A DNA stretch of 64,000 nucleotides. Origin: VMCP01 sp964408945 (GTDB taxonomy: Bacteria > Bacteroidota > Bacteroidia > NS11-12g > UBA955). The notes under the pieces were generated by a model, which was not told where the DNA came from, searched no databases, and saw only the letters and a program-made list of their open reading frames with translations. Position numbers and translations under genes: made by a program. The stretch is taken from positions 62,001-126,000 of the forward strand of contig CAYPBJ010000005.1 of assembly GCA_964408945.1 (NCBI GenBank), read 5' to 3'. Below, piece after piece: positions 1 through 8,958 of the stretch. Position 1 is the stretch's first letter; every line of letters starts with the position of its first letter.

Positions 1-1
1 T

Positions 2-2902
2 TTTGGTATCATAGTGGAAGCCAATGCGGTACAGTTATTGGATAATGGAAATCCATCGTTGACATTTCAGCGAATTAGAATTCAAAATGCAGATTATTTC
101 CAATTAGATAATGCGCAAAAAGCAGCTGTAGAACTCATTGAAAAGTTCGAAATGGATGTAATCATGAAGAAATTCTACACCGGTACAAAAAAATTGAAAC
201 CGGCTGATTTTATTCTAAAGCATTATAATCCCGAGTTGGCCAAACTTGTTAGGGAATATATCGAAATACACTTGCTAAAGTTGCTCCACATCATCAAAGA
301 TTATCCGCTTTATTGGTCTGGGAAATTAGGCGAGCCAATGGGACAAAGAATTCAGTTTGCCAATGAGCCAACGTCGGTGTTGTTTCATTTTAGGGAACAA
401 GAAGACGGCATGAATTATTTTGTCACCCTAAAACATCAAGATCAGAAAATCAATATTTTCGAAAATAATGCGCATCTCTTGGTGGGTAAGCCTGCTTGGA
501 TAATTACCGAAGACCGCCTGTTATTTTTCAATGAAAGGGTAGATGGGGTCAAAATAAAACCGTTTTTTAATAAACGATTCATTCATATTGCTGCAAATCA
601 ACTTTCGGTATACATGAATAAATTCGTGTTGCCACTTTTAGAAAACCACGATGTTTATGCTAAAGGGTTTGAAATTGTTACTGAACAATTGTCTGTGAAA
701 CCTGTTCTAAGGCTAAATAAATCCCAAGAAAAAGTAAAAAATCTACTGCTGTATTTTCAATATGGAAGTTGGCAATTTCCTTATCACGTAGACAAAAGAG
801 TAAATGTTTCGCTCGAAGAAAAAGAAGGCAAATTTACTTTTCACAGAATTCGCAGATCTTACCCTATTGAGAAAGATAATATTCGAATTTTACAAGAATT
901 AGGACTGTCATTTGTTAAAGGAAGCATCATGGGAATTGATTCAGATCAAGATTATGATTACTCAATGGTGCAATGGGTGAATCAATACTCAGATGAACTT
1001 ATTAGAAATGGCTTTGTTATAGAACAAGATTTCTCTGAGGTCAATTATTTTCTTGGGAAGATAGACGTTAAAATTAAGGTCTCTCAAGCTGAAGATTGGT
1101 TTGATTTGATGGCTATTGTTCGATTTGGAAGCTTTGAAATTCCATTTACACGCCTTAAAAATCACATTCTCAACAATAAGAAAGAGTTTGTTCTTCCCGA
1201 TGGAAGTATTGCCGTGCTTCCAAGCGAATGGTTCTCTCACTTTTCAAAGGTGTTGAATTTTTCTGTTGAGGAAGAAGATAGACTAAAGATCAAAAAGATT
1301 CACATCTCCTTATTAGAAGATCTACAGCAATATCTAGACGATGAATTGCCCAGTGCAGATTGGGCCGCTGCCATTACCGATCAAAAGATACCCGATTGCA
1401 ATATCCCTCAATCTTTCAAAGCAGAAATGCGAACCTATCAGAAAGAGGGTTATAATTGGATGAGATTTTTGTTGGAAAATAAGCTGGGTGCCCTTTTGGC
1501 TGATGATATGGGATTGGGAAAAACCATTCAAACCTTAGCCCTTATTCAGCACTTAACTGACGAACAAGCCAAGCTAAAATTATTGGGTAAATTAAATTTG
1601 CCATCATCTGAACAGGTCCAACAATTGATAAATGGTCAATCAGACAATGATTCCCATTGGCATGGGCCATGTATCGTGGTTTGTCCTAAATCACTGCTAT
1701 ACAACTGGAGAAATGAAGCCAATAAATTTGCTCCTGAGCTAAAAGTGTTGACTTATAGCGGACTGAATCGAAATAAACTCATTTCACAGTTTACCGAAGT
1801 TGATTTAGTGGTCATGAGTTATGGTACCATGCGCAATGATTTAGATTTCTTAAGGAAGTTTGAATACCCTTTGATCGTTTTAGATGAAAGTCAAGCCATC
1901 AAAAATCCTTCGTCGTTAACGGCTAGAAATTTATTGAAAATACATGCCCGTCATAAAGTAGCATTAACTGGTACCCCTATTGAAAATACCCTTCTAGATA
2001 TTTGGAGCCAGATGAATTTCTTGAATCCAGGTTTATTGGGCAGCTATACCTACTTTGAGAAGCAGTTCATTCGTCCCATAGAAAAAGAAGGGAATACAAA
2101 GAAAACCGATGAATTAAAGCGTTTCATAGATCCATTTGTACTTCGCAGAACGAAGGGTCAAGTAATGAAAGATCTTCCGCCGAAGGTGGAGAAAATTCAT
2201 TATTGTGAAATGAGCGAAGAGCAAAGTGAATTGTATGAGAAAATAAAGAGTCAATATCGCAATGAAATTCTATCTCACATCAATGAAGTAGGTATCAGTA
2301 AGTCGCGATTGAAAATTTTTAACGGATTGATGCATTTGAGGCAACTAGCGTTAAATCCTGTTCTAAAAGATTCAAATTACGAAGGTAGCTCCGGAAAAGA
2401 TGATGAAATTGTGAGAATGTTGGTGAGGGCCATTGAAAATGGTCATAAAATATTGTTGTTTTCGCAATTTGTAGGATACCTTAAGAACATTGCAGAAATT
2501 TTGAAAGATTCTGGTATCAAATTTTGTTATCTAGATGGGTCTATGGATGAACACGAACGCCAAGATCAAATTGAGGTTTTTCAGAATAACAATGAAATCA
2601 GAATTTTCTTATTGAGCCTAAGAGCCGGTAATTCAGGATTGAATCTTACAGCTGCTGATTATGTATTTTTAGCAGATCCTTGGTGGAATCCTTTTACCAT
2701 GAAACAAGCCGAAGATAGGGCGCATAGAATGGGGCAGAGTAAAACCGTAATGAGTTATAAGTTCATTACTAAAGATACTATTGAAGAGAAAATTCTTGCT
2801 TTGCAACAAAAGAAAACCAGGCTAGCTGAAAGCATCATTCCTGATGAGGATACCATTATAAACAACATAAACGTAGAAGAACTCGAAGAACTATTGTCTT
2901 AG
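2..2902 (+). CDS. SNF2/RapA-family DEAD/DEAH helicase-like ATPase (5' partial)
   Basis: Swi2/Snf2 double-stranded-DNA translocase/ATPase, presumably acting in DNA repair or chromosome remodelling; the substrate cannot be told from sequence. The N-terminal ~470 residues are a lineage-typical region without catalytic motifs. The ATPase core follows: Walker A DDMGLGKT (about residue 497 counted from the GTG at 14), Walker B DESQ (about 623), the TGTPIEN motif, and the C-terminal helicase lobe ending in QAEDRAHRMGQ. The first initiation codon in the window is GTG at 14, but the frame has no stop back to base 2. The aligned-looking stretch also seems to begin before it, so the gene probably starts outside the window. 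It ends two bases before the ung ATG, so the two genes are likely co-transcribed. The family assignment is firm; the cellular role is not. Confidence 0.88.
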   Translation, partial: FGIIVEANAVQLLDNGNPSLTFQRIRIQNADYFQLDNAQKAAVELIEKFEMDVIMKKFYTGTKKLKPADFILKHYNPELAKLVREYIEIHLLKLLHIIKDYPLYWSGKLGEPMGQRIQFANEPTSVLFHFREQEDGMNYFVTLKHQDQKINIFENNAHLLVGKPAWIITEDRLLFFNERVDGVKIKPFFNKRFIHIAANQLSVYMNKFVLPLLENHDVYAKGFEIVTEQLSVKPVLRLNKSQEKVKNLLLYFQYGSWQFPYHVDKRVNVSLEEKEGKFTFHRIRRSYPIEKDNIRILQELGLSFVKGSIMGIDSDQDYDYSMVQWVNQYSDELIRNGFVIEQDFSEVNYFLGKIDVKIKVSQAEDWFDLMAIVRFGSFEIPFTRLKNHILNNKKEFVLPDGSIAVLPSEWFSHFSKVLNFSVEEEDRLKIKKIHISLLEDLQQYLDDELPSADWAAAITDQKIPDCNIPQSFKAEMRTYQKEGYNWMRFLLENKLGALLADDMGLGKTIQTLALIQHLTDEQAKLKLLGKLNLPSSEQVQQLINGQSDNDSHWHGPCIVVCPKSLLYNWRNEANKFAPELKVLTYSGLNRNKLISQFTEVDLVVMSYGTMRNDLDFLRKFEYPLIVLDESQAIKNPSSLTARNLLKIHARHKVALTGTPIENTLLDIWSQMNFLNPGLLGSYTYFEKQFIRPIEKEGNTKKTDELKRFIDPFVLRRTKGQVMKDLPPKVEKIHYCEMSEEQSELYEKIKSQYRNEILSHINEVGISKSRLKIFNGLMHLRQLALNPVLKDSNYEGSSGKDDEIVRMLVRAIENGHKILLFSQFVGYLKNIAEILKDSGIKFCYLDGSMDEHERQDQIEVFQNNNEIRIFLLSLRAGNSGLNLTAADYVFLADPWWNPFTMKQAEDRAHRMGQSKTVMSYKFITKDTIEEKILALQQKKTRLAESIIPDEDTIINNINVEELEELLS

Positions 2903-2904
2903 TA

Positions 2905-3582
2905 ATGAAGTTGATGGGTCTTGATCAAGAAAGTCAATGGTTTCAGCTCTTTGAAAGGGGCGGAGTTGTTGAAGGTTTGAACATCTTGTCAGATAGAATC
3001 AATAACATGAGAGCGATGTCAAATATTTTTCCGCCTCATGATCAAATACTAAGGGCATTTCAGTTGTGCGACTTTAGAAAAGTCAAAGTAGTTATTATTG
3101 GCCAGGATCCTTATCATGGTTTTGGACAAGCACATGGTTTGGCGTTTTCGGTTAATAACGGGATTAAACTTCCGCCGTCATTAGTGAATATTTTTAAAGA
3201 AATTCAACGCGACATGGGCGGTGAAATACCTCAAAACGGTGATCTAATGCCTTGGGCAAAACAAGGTGTTTTACTTCTAAATACCGTTTTAACGGTTGAA
3301 GAATCTAAACCATTATCTCATCAAAACCTGGGTTGGCAAACATTTACAACTAAGTGTATTCAATGGCTAAATAGGCATTCAGAAGGACTTGCATTTATGC
3401 TTTGGGGCAGCCACGCACAGAAATTTGCTGCGGAAATTGACACTCAAAAACATCAACTGTTTCAAACATCTCATCCAAGTCCTTTGAGTGTTTACAGGGG
3501 ATTTGATGGATGCGGACATTTTTCTGAAGTAAACAGATACTTATCTTCACAAGATAAAGAACCTATAAATTGGGTATTATAG
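2905..3582 (+). CDS. ung: Uracil-DNA glycosylase (family 1)
   Basis: Removes uracil from DNA to start base-excision repair. The 225 residues match the usual UDG length. The water-activating loop GQDPYHG (catalytic Asp at about residue 67) and the minor-groove loop HPSPLSVYRGF (catalytic His at about 190) are both intact. The ATG at 2905 lies two bases after the stop of the SNF2 gene. No separate promoter box is visible, so the gene probably depends on the upstream transcript, making a small DNA-maintenance operon. Confidence 0.97.
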   Translation: MKLMGLDQESQWFQLFERGGVVEGLNILSDRINNMRAMSNIFPPHDQILRAFQLCDFRKVKVVIIGQDPYHGFGQAHGLAFSVNNGIKLPPSLVNIFKEIQRDMGGEIPQNGDLMPWAKQGVLLLNTVLTVEESKPLSHQNLGWQTFTTKCIQWLNRHSEGLAFMLWGSHAQKFAAEIDTQKHQLFQTSHPSPLSVYRGFDGCGHFSEVNRYLSSQDKEPINWVL

Positions 3583-3607
3583 TTTAGGCGTTGCACTCTG
3601 AAATTTG

Positions 3608-3615
3608 TAATTTCG
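3608..3615 (+). promoter_or_regulatory. -7 promoter element of ftsE
   Basis: TAATTTCG matches the Bacteroidota -7 consensus TAnnTTTG with one change. Its last base is 4 bases before the GTG start, which would give a leaderless mRNA. Confidence 0.5.
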
Positions 3616-3619
3616 CAAT

Positions 3620-4309
3620 GTGGAGTATCCAATCAGTATTCAAAACGCCAATTTTTATCAGGGGAAATTACCCATTCTAAGGAATGTTAATTTGCAAATT
3701 TCGCCGGGAGAGTTCGTGTTTCTCATCGGTAAGACGGGGTCTGGAAAATCCACAATTTTAAAAGCGCTTTACGGTGAAATACCTGTCACAGAAGGCACGG
3801 TATCTGTTTCAACATTTCAGTTGAACGGGTTAAAAGAAAAAGACATTCCATATTTGAGGAGGGAACTTGGAATTGTATTTCAAGATTTTCAACTGCTGTC
3901 AGACAGATCTGCCTTAGACAATTTGTTGTTTGTTCTAAAAGCCACTGGCTGGAAGAAGCAAGAAGAAATGTTGGCTAGAGCCAATGAGGTACTTGAAAAA
4001 GTAGGTCTTCAGAATAAAGGTTATAAATATCCAGCCGAATTGAGTGGAGGCGAGCAGCAACGTTTGGCAATTGCTAGGGCATTATTAAACAAGCCGAAAT
4101 TAGTTCTAGCAGATGAGCCCACCGGTAGTTTGGACCCCGAAATTAGTGATGAGGTGATGATTTTGTTGCAAAGAATTTGCGCGGAAGGAACATCTGTACT
4201 AATGGCTACACATGATTATAGATTGATACACAAATTTGGCGGCACCATTTACCAGGTGATAGACCAAACACTTGAACCAGTTCCAAATGTAAATCACCTT
4301 AATTGGTGA
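3620..4309 (+). CDS. ftsE: Cell-division ABC transporter ATP-binding protein FtsE
   Basis: ATPase of the FtsEX complex, which links divisome activity to peptidoglycan hydrolase activation at the inner membrane. At 229 residues it is one ABC domain: Walker A GKTGSGKS (about 37-44), Q-loop VFQDFQLL, signature LSGGEQQ (about 141), Walker B LVLADEPTGSLDP and the switch His in ATHDY. The start is GTG at 3620 (MEYPISIQ); an ATG two bases upstream is in another frame. No ftsX follows, so the permease must be encoded elsewhere. The last 11 bases overlap the tail of the convergent membrane-protein gene. A LolD-type lipoprotein exporter ATPase is the alternative, but overall similarity looks FtsE-like. 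Confidence 0.85.
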   Translation: MEYPISIQNANFYQGKLPILRNVNLQISPGEFVFLIGKTGSGKSTILKALYGEIPVTEGTVSVSTFQLNGLKEKDIPYLRRELGIVFQDFQLLSDRSALDNLLFVLKATGWKKQEEMLARANEVLEKVGLQNKGYKYPAELSGGEQQRLAIARALLNKPKLVLADEPTGSLDPEISDEVMILLQRICAEGTSVLMATHDYRLIHKFGGTIYQVIDQTLEPVPNVNHLNW

Positions 4310-5714
4310 TGATGGTAATATTTCCCATCAGAGAACTATCAACATATATTTTCTGATTAGATTTTATATAAGAAATCTCTGATATTGAGGTGAGACTTTT
4401 TCTCGTGTAATTACTTTTTTGATGAATTATTGCGAGGTCAGTATTTGGGGAGGTACCTAATTCAACACATTGTATATTTAACGTTGTTTTGTATGTAAGC
4501 CGTTGGTATTCAAAAAAGTTTTGATGCAGATCTTTATCTTCAATAGCCACAACTATACTATCTGATACAGGTTTTTCAATGGTTGAAATTAAACTTAGTT
4601 TCTGATGGAGTCTATGAGGGGACACGCTAGTTCTGGGCAAAGCAAATTGTCCGAAATTCCACAAAAACATCCCCAGAGAAACCAACAATGAATAGTTCAT
4701 TATTCTGCCAGTGTTATGCGCAAGCACCAATAGGAAGGGAAGGACAATCATAAATTCAATGTTTCCGACGCTATAGGCTGCAAATAATAAGTGAAAGAAA
4801 AATGCGGTTAAATAAATCAATGACCAATCTGACTTTTTGAAATTCAAATTGTGTGCACCAACATAGAGTACCACGCCAATCAATGTAAAGAGTAAACTTA
4901 TAATGGCAACGCCTGATAGGAATGGATTAAATACCTTCCAAAACATAAACATTTCACCATGAACCTGAAAGAAAACTCTGATGAAGTTTACGGCCGTCAT
5001 GGTTATATTATTTAAACTTGGTACCAATTGAACTAATCCTTTATCTACATCCTGAAATACCAATTCTAGGAGTGATTTTGAGTAGTGTAGACTGAAATAA
5101 TAGTAGATTGTTATTATGATTGAAGAGGAAAAAATTAAATAAAGAATTTTGGTTGGCCATTTGATTTGTAGGTGCAACCAAAGCGCAAGAAGCCAAAAAA
5201 CATGCGTTTGATGAAAAAGTGTAGCTATAGAAAGTAGCACGAACGAAATAATCCATTGTTTTTTTTCATAGAAAAAAGTTCCGAGAAGCGAAAAGAGCAA
5301 TGGAAGCATATAGGTTTCATTCTCAAAACTGTATTTCATGAAAGAAAAAGTAGCAGATAAGAAGAAAAGTGCCAGTGCTATAGATGAAAGTCTCCATTTA
5401 CGTTGCTCCAAAATGAGCCAGATTACAATCAGATTTAAGACAGATACAATCAAATTGAAACGAATGAATACAATCAACGGATTATAAATTTTGGCGGATA
5501 TTTGTTCTACATCAAAATAGCTGTGGCTGTATTGATCAAATAAAAAATTTAAAACATATTTATGTAGAAGGTGGTGTCCAGATTGTAAATCATTCTTCAT
5601 GACTTCACAAGCATAGCCGTATGAATCACCAGTGAATTCAATTGGGATAAACCACCACCGCAAGAATAAATACGATAAAATTTGGAGTAGAATTAAGGTG
5701 CGTTTTCGGGCCAT
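4299..5714 (-). CDS. Polytopic membrane protein, GT-C glycosyltransferase-like
   Basis: 471 residues, mostly hydrophobic, with many predicted membrane spans. After the first span an extracytoplasmic loop carries FTGDSYGYA, an acidic loop in the place where GT-C glycosyltransferases keep their catalytic Asp/Glu. The C-terminal ~90 residues are soluble. This layout suggests a polyprenyl-phosphate-sugar-dependent transferase modifying a surface polymer or lipid; that is inference, since no family-specific motif was recognised. It converges on ftsE with an 11-base overlap. On the other side it diverges from cca across a very short promoter region where the two -7 boxes nearly touch. Confidence 0.6.
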   Translation of the reverse strand: MARKRTLILLQILSYLFLRWWFIPIEFTGDSYGYACEVMKNDLQSGHHLLHKYVLNFLFDQYSHSYFDVEQISAKIYNPLIVFIRFNLIVSVLNLIVIWLILEQRKWRLSSIALALFFLSATFSFMKYSFENETYMLPLLFSLLGTFFYEKKQWIISFVLLSIATLFHQTHVFWLLALWLHLQIKWPTKILYLIFSSSIIITIYYYFSLHYSKSLLELVFQDVDKGLVQLVPSLNNITMTAVNFIRVFFQVHGEMFMFWKVFNPFLSGVAIISLLFTLIGVVLYVGAHNLNFKKSDWSLIYLTAFFFHLLFAAYSVGNIEFMIVLPFLLVLAHNTGRIMNYSLLVSLGMFLWNFGQFALPRTSVSPHRLHQKLSLISTIEKPVSDSIVVAIEDKDLHQNFFEYQRLTYKTTLNIQCVELGTSPNTDLAIIHQKSNYTRKSLTSISEISYIKSNQKIYVDSSLMGNITIITN

Positions 5715-5719
5715 TTCAA

Positions 5720-5727
5720 CAAAGATA
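5720..5727 (-). promoter_or_regulatory. -7 promoter element of the GT-C-like gene
   Basis: Read on the minus strand this is TATCTTTG, an exact TAnnTTTG. It ends 5 bases before the ATG at 5714, predicting a leaderless transcript. No good -33 element is seen. Confidence 0.6.
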
Positions 5728-5732
5728 ACATG

Positions 5733-5740
5733 TATCTTTG
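5733..5740 (+). promoter_or_regulatory. -7 promoter element of cca
   Basis: TATCTTTGC, an exact TAnnTTTG match, begins 6 bases from the oppositely oriented box at 5720-5727. It contains the longest possible cca start codon (TTG 5738-5740), which would therefore not be transcribed. A start near 5747 (also TTG) would be leaderless. Confidence 0.6.
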
Positions 5741-7153
5741 CAATTCTTGGAAGCGCTTAAACACCCTATATTCAAAAAAATATCAAAAACTGCCGATGAT
5801 CTTGGTCAGAGAGCCTATGTTGTTGGCGGTTTTGTGCGTGATTATTTCTTGCAAAAACCTTCCAAAGATTTAGATCTGGTAGTGGTTGGTTCGGGCATCG
5901 AATTTGCAGAACACCTGCAGAAAGTGTTAGGGGAGCAAGATTGCACTTTGGCCGTTTTCAAGAATTTTGGAACTGCTCAAATTAAATTTCAAGACTGGAT
6001 CATAGAGGTAATTGGTGCAAGAAAAGAATCTTATCGCCTTGATTCGCGTAAACCTTTAGTTGAAGACGGTACTCTTATAGATGATCAAAATCGACGTGAT
6101 TTTACCATCAATTCCATGTATCTGTCTTTGAATTCGGAGACATTTTCAGAATTATACGATCCCTTCAACGGAATTCAAGATCTTCAAGACGGCATCATTA
6201 GGGCAAACAATGATCCTGATATAACCTTTTCAGATGATCCATTGCGGATGCTTAGAGGTATTCGATTTTCAGCCAGATTGAATTTTAAAATTCAGGCTGA
6301 TACATGGTCAGGTATTATCAAGAATGCGGAAAGAATTGACATTGTTTCACAGGAACGAATTACCGATGAGCTGAATTCCATGATTTTGGGAAAAAAACCA
6401 TCCATTGCTTTTGATTTGATGGAACAAGCGGGATTATTGCAAAGGTTTTTTCCGGAATTCGTCGCGCTAAAAGGCATTGAAACCATCCAAGGTAAAAGCC
6501 ATAAAGATAATTTCTATCATACGTTACAAGTTCTTGATCAATTGTGCGAATTAAGCGATGATTTATGGTTAAGATGGGCAGCCATTTTGCATGATATTGC
6601 TAAACCAGCAACTAAAAGATTTGATCAAGAGGTAGGTTGGACCTTTCATGGGCATGAAGATAGAGGCTCTAGAATGGTCAAAGGAATTTTCAGAAGAATG
6701 CGTCTTCCACTTGACGAAAAAATGAAATTCGTTGAAAAAATGGTGGCCATGCATTTAAGACCTATTGTACTTTCTAAAGAAATTGTCACAGACAGTGCCG
6801 TAAGAAGACTTATTGTTGAGGCAGGCGAAGATGTAGGGGCGTTGATGAAACTATGTAGAGCCGATATTACCAGCAAAAATGCAGCAAAAGTACAAAGGCA
6901 TATATTTGATTTACTGAAAGTTGAAGATAAAATTGCTGAGGTAAATGCCAAAGACGAACTGAGAAATTGGCAGCCAGTTGTTACTGGAAATCATATTTTG
7001 GAACGATATCAAATTGATAAACCCAAACACATCGGAGCATTGAAAAACGAAATTCGAGAAGCAATTCTTGAAGGTAAGGTCCCCAACGAATTAATCCCGT
7101 GTTTTGATTTTTTAGATGAATTTGCTCAGAGTTTGGGAATTGCTCGTAAATAA
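5738..7153 (+). CDS. cca: CCA tRNA nucleotidyltransferase / poly(A) polymerase family, with HD domain
   Basis: Adds or repairs the 3' CCA of tRNAs; class II nucleotidyltransferase fold. The N-terminal head holds VVGGFVRD and the metal-binding DLDLVV, followed by RRDFTINSMY, the nucleotide-selecting motifs and the RNA-binding region. A C-terminal HD phosphohydrolase-like domain has HDIAKP. The 471-residue length fits Bacteroidota members. No ATG is available near the N-terminus: the choices are TTG 5738 (MQFLEALKHPIF) or TTG 5747, and the promoter position favours the second. The tRNA-Leu in this window encodes CCA, so for that tRNA the enzyme would serve repair rather than synthesis. Confidence 0.93.
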   Translation: MQFLEALKHPIFKKISKTADDLGQRAYVVGGFVRDYFLQKPSKDLDLVVVGSGIEFAEHLQKVLGEQDCTLAVFKNFGTAQIKFQDWIIEVIGARKESYRLDSRKPLVEDGTLIDDQNRRDFTINSMYLSLNSETFSELYDPFNGIQDLQDGIIRANNDPDITFSDDPLRMLRGIRFSARLNFKIQADTWSGIIKNAERIDIVSQERITDELNSMILGKKPSIAFDLMEQAGLLQRFFPEFVALKGIETIQGKSHKDNFYHTLQVLDQLCELSDDLWLRWAAILHDIAKPATKRFDQEVGWTFHGHEDRGSRMVKGIFRRMRLPLDEKMKFVEKMVAMHLRPIVLSKEIVTDSAVRRLIVEAGEDVGALMKLCRADITSKNAAKVQRHIFDLLKVEDKIAEVNAKDELRNWQPVVTGNHILERYQIDKPKHIGALKNEIREAILEGKVPNELIPCFDFLDEFAQSLGIARK

Positions 7154-7164
7154 TTCGATTTTTG
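7132..7164 (+). promoter_or_regulatory. Promoter of serS
   Basis: TTTG at 7132-7135, a 21-base spacer, then GATTTTTG at 7157-7164 (one mismatch to TAnnTTTG) followed by C. It lies partly in the end of cca and leaves about 7 bases of leader before the ATG at 7178. Confidence 0.55.
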
Positions 7165-7177
7165 CACTACAAATTAT

Positions 7178-8449
7178 ATGTTACTGATTTCTAATATTCG
7201 CCAAAATTCTAACGAAATTATTGAAAGATTATCCATTAGAGGGATAGATGCCGCTCCTTTAGTTCAAGAGATTCTTGATTTAGATGCGCAGTCTCGACTA
7301 GCTCGAACTGAAATGGAGCAAACTCAAGCTCAAAGCAATCAATTGTCGGGTCAAATTGGTGAGTTAATGAAATCAGGTAAAAAAGACGAAGCTGAATCCA
7401 TTAGAAATCAGTCAACCCAATTAAAAGAAAAAATCAAAGAATTAACCATTCAAGTTGAACAACTAGAACAGATGGTTACAGATAAAATTATTGCCTTACC
7501 GAACACTCCAAATACGAGTGTTCCCAAAGGCAGATCTGCCGAAGACAATCTTCAAGTATTTCTTCATGGAAATGCAGTTGAGTTGCCAGAGTCGGCTTTA
7601 CCTCATTGGGAGTTAGCTACTAAATACGATATCATCGACTTTGAATTGGGAAATAAAATTTCTGGCGCTGGGTTTCCAGTATACAAAGGAAAAGGTGCTA
7701 TTTTCCAAAGAGCTTTGATACAGTTTTTCTTGAACGAAGCCGGCAGAGCAGGATATATGGAAATTCAACCCCCTTTATTGGTAAATGCAGACAGCGGATA
7801 TGGAACAGGTCAATTACCTGACAAAGAGGGTCAAATGTATCATGCAACAGTAGATGATCTTTATTTGATTCCTACTGCTGAAGTACCAATTACCAATATC
7901 TATAGAAATGTAATTTTGAGGGAAGACCAACTTCCGGTGAAAAATTGTGGTTATACCCCTTGTTTTAGACGTGAGGCGGGAAGTTATGGTGCTCATGTGA
8001 GAGGTTTAAATAGACTTCACCAATTTGATAAAGTTGAGGTTGTTCAGATTGTAAAACCCGAAGATAGCTACAATGTATTAGAGGGAATGTCGGAATATGT
8101 TCAATCATTATTGCAGAAATTAGGATTGCATTATCGAGTGTTATTGCTTTGCGGTGGGGACATGGGTTTTACTTCAGCTAAAACATACGACATGGAAGTG
8201 TGGAGTCCTGCACAAAAAATGTGGTTGGAATGCAGCTCTGTGAGTAATTTCGAAACCTTCCAAACAAACCGTTTGAAGTGCAGATATAAAAATTCCGAAG
8301 GAAAGACTGAATTAGCACATTCATTAAACGGTAGCGCATTGGCATTGCCAAGAATAGTGGCTTCTTTGTTGGAAACCTTCCAAACGCCTGAAGGTATTAT
8401 TGTTCCAGAAGTTTTGCGTCCATATACTGGTTTTGATTTGATCAACTAA
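7178..8449 (+). CDS. serS: Seryl-tRNA synthetase
   Basis: Charges tRNA-Ser (and tRNA-Sec where present) in the cytoplasm. At 423 residues it has the expected layout: an N-terminal long antiparallel coiled coil (about 30-105, rich in Gln/Glu/Lys) that grips the tRNA, then the class II core with motif 2 FRREAGSYG and motif 3 NGSALALPR. The ATG at 7178 is preceded by its own promoter. The stop is two bases before the DinB-family gene, which is probably co-transcribed. Confidence 0.97.
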   Translation: MLLISNIRQNSNEIIERLSIRGIDAAPLVQEILDLDAQSRLARTEMEQTQAQSNQLSGQIGELMKSGKKDEAESIRNQSTQLKEKIKELTIQVEQLEQMVTDKIIALPNTPNTSVPKGRSAEDNLQVFLHGNAVELPESALPHWELATKYDIIDFELGNKISGAGFPVYKGKGAIFQRALIQFFLNEAGRAGYMEIQPPLLVNADSGYGTGQLPDKEGQMYHATVDDLYLIPTAEVPITNIYRNVILREDQLPVKNCGYTPCFRREAGSYGAHVRGLNRLHQFDKVEVVQIVKPEDSYNVLEGMSEYVQSLLQKLGLHYRVLLLCGGDMGFTSAKTYDMEVWSPAQKMWLECSSVSNFETFQTNRLKCRYKNSEGKTELAHSLNGSALALPRIVASLLETFQTPEGIIVPEVLRPYTGFDLIN

Positions 8450-8451
8450 GC

Positions 8452-8958
8452 ATGAGTTTTGATTTAAATAGAGACTTTTCTTTAGAAGAGTTATTACAAT
8501 CGGTTGTTGCAATTAAAGAACTTCCCAATCAATTGGCTAAATTGATTAGTGGAATTACAGAAGAACAATTAAATTCAAGCTACCGTGAAGGCGGCTGGAA
8601 TGTGCGCCAAATTATACATCATCTTGCTGATTCCCACATGAATGCTTACATCAGAACCAAACACGTCATTGCCCAAGATGTTTCCGAGATGCAGGTTTAC
8701 GATCAAGATTTATGGGCATCTGATTTGGATGCGACATTTCACCATGAAGCAAGTTTTATGATTATCTTGGGTTTGCACCAAAAATGGAGTCTTTTGCTAT
8801 TAGAATGCTTGAAGCAACCTGAAGTTTATTTGGCTAAATCTTTGTATCATTCTGAGAGAAAAATGCATTTATCTTTAGCTCACATGATTGCATTATACGC
8901 TTGGCACGGCAATCATCATTTGACTCAGATTCAAGCGGCTATTTCTTATAAGAATTAA
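8452..8958 (+). CDS. DinB/YfiT-family putative metal-dependent hydrolase
   Basis: 168-residue four-helix-bundle protein of the DinB_2/YfiT type. The three metal-binding histidines can be placed in IIHHLADSH (about residues 54-62) and in HGNHHLTQI near the C-terminus. Characterised relatives include bacillithiol S-transferases and other thiol transferases; which reaction applies here is unknown. It starts two bases after serS and overlaps the 3' end of the convergent glycosyltransferase gene by 20 bases. Confidence 0.8.
   Translation: MSFDLNRDFSLEELLQSVVAIKELPNQLAKLISGITEEQLNSSYREGGWNVRQIIHHLADSHMNAYIRTKHVIAQDVSEMQVYDQDLWASDLDATFHHEASFMIILGLHQKWSLLLLECLKQPEVYLAKSLYHSERKMHLSLAHMIALYAWHGNHHLTQIQAAISYKN

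Noticed and set aside
8249..8385. 14-base direct repeat GAAACCTTCCAAAC within serS
   Set aside because: Both copies encode ETFQT-type residues expected at these conserved serS positions, so the likeness is coincidental coding similarity.
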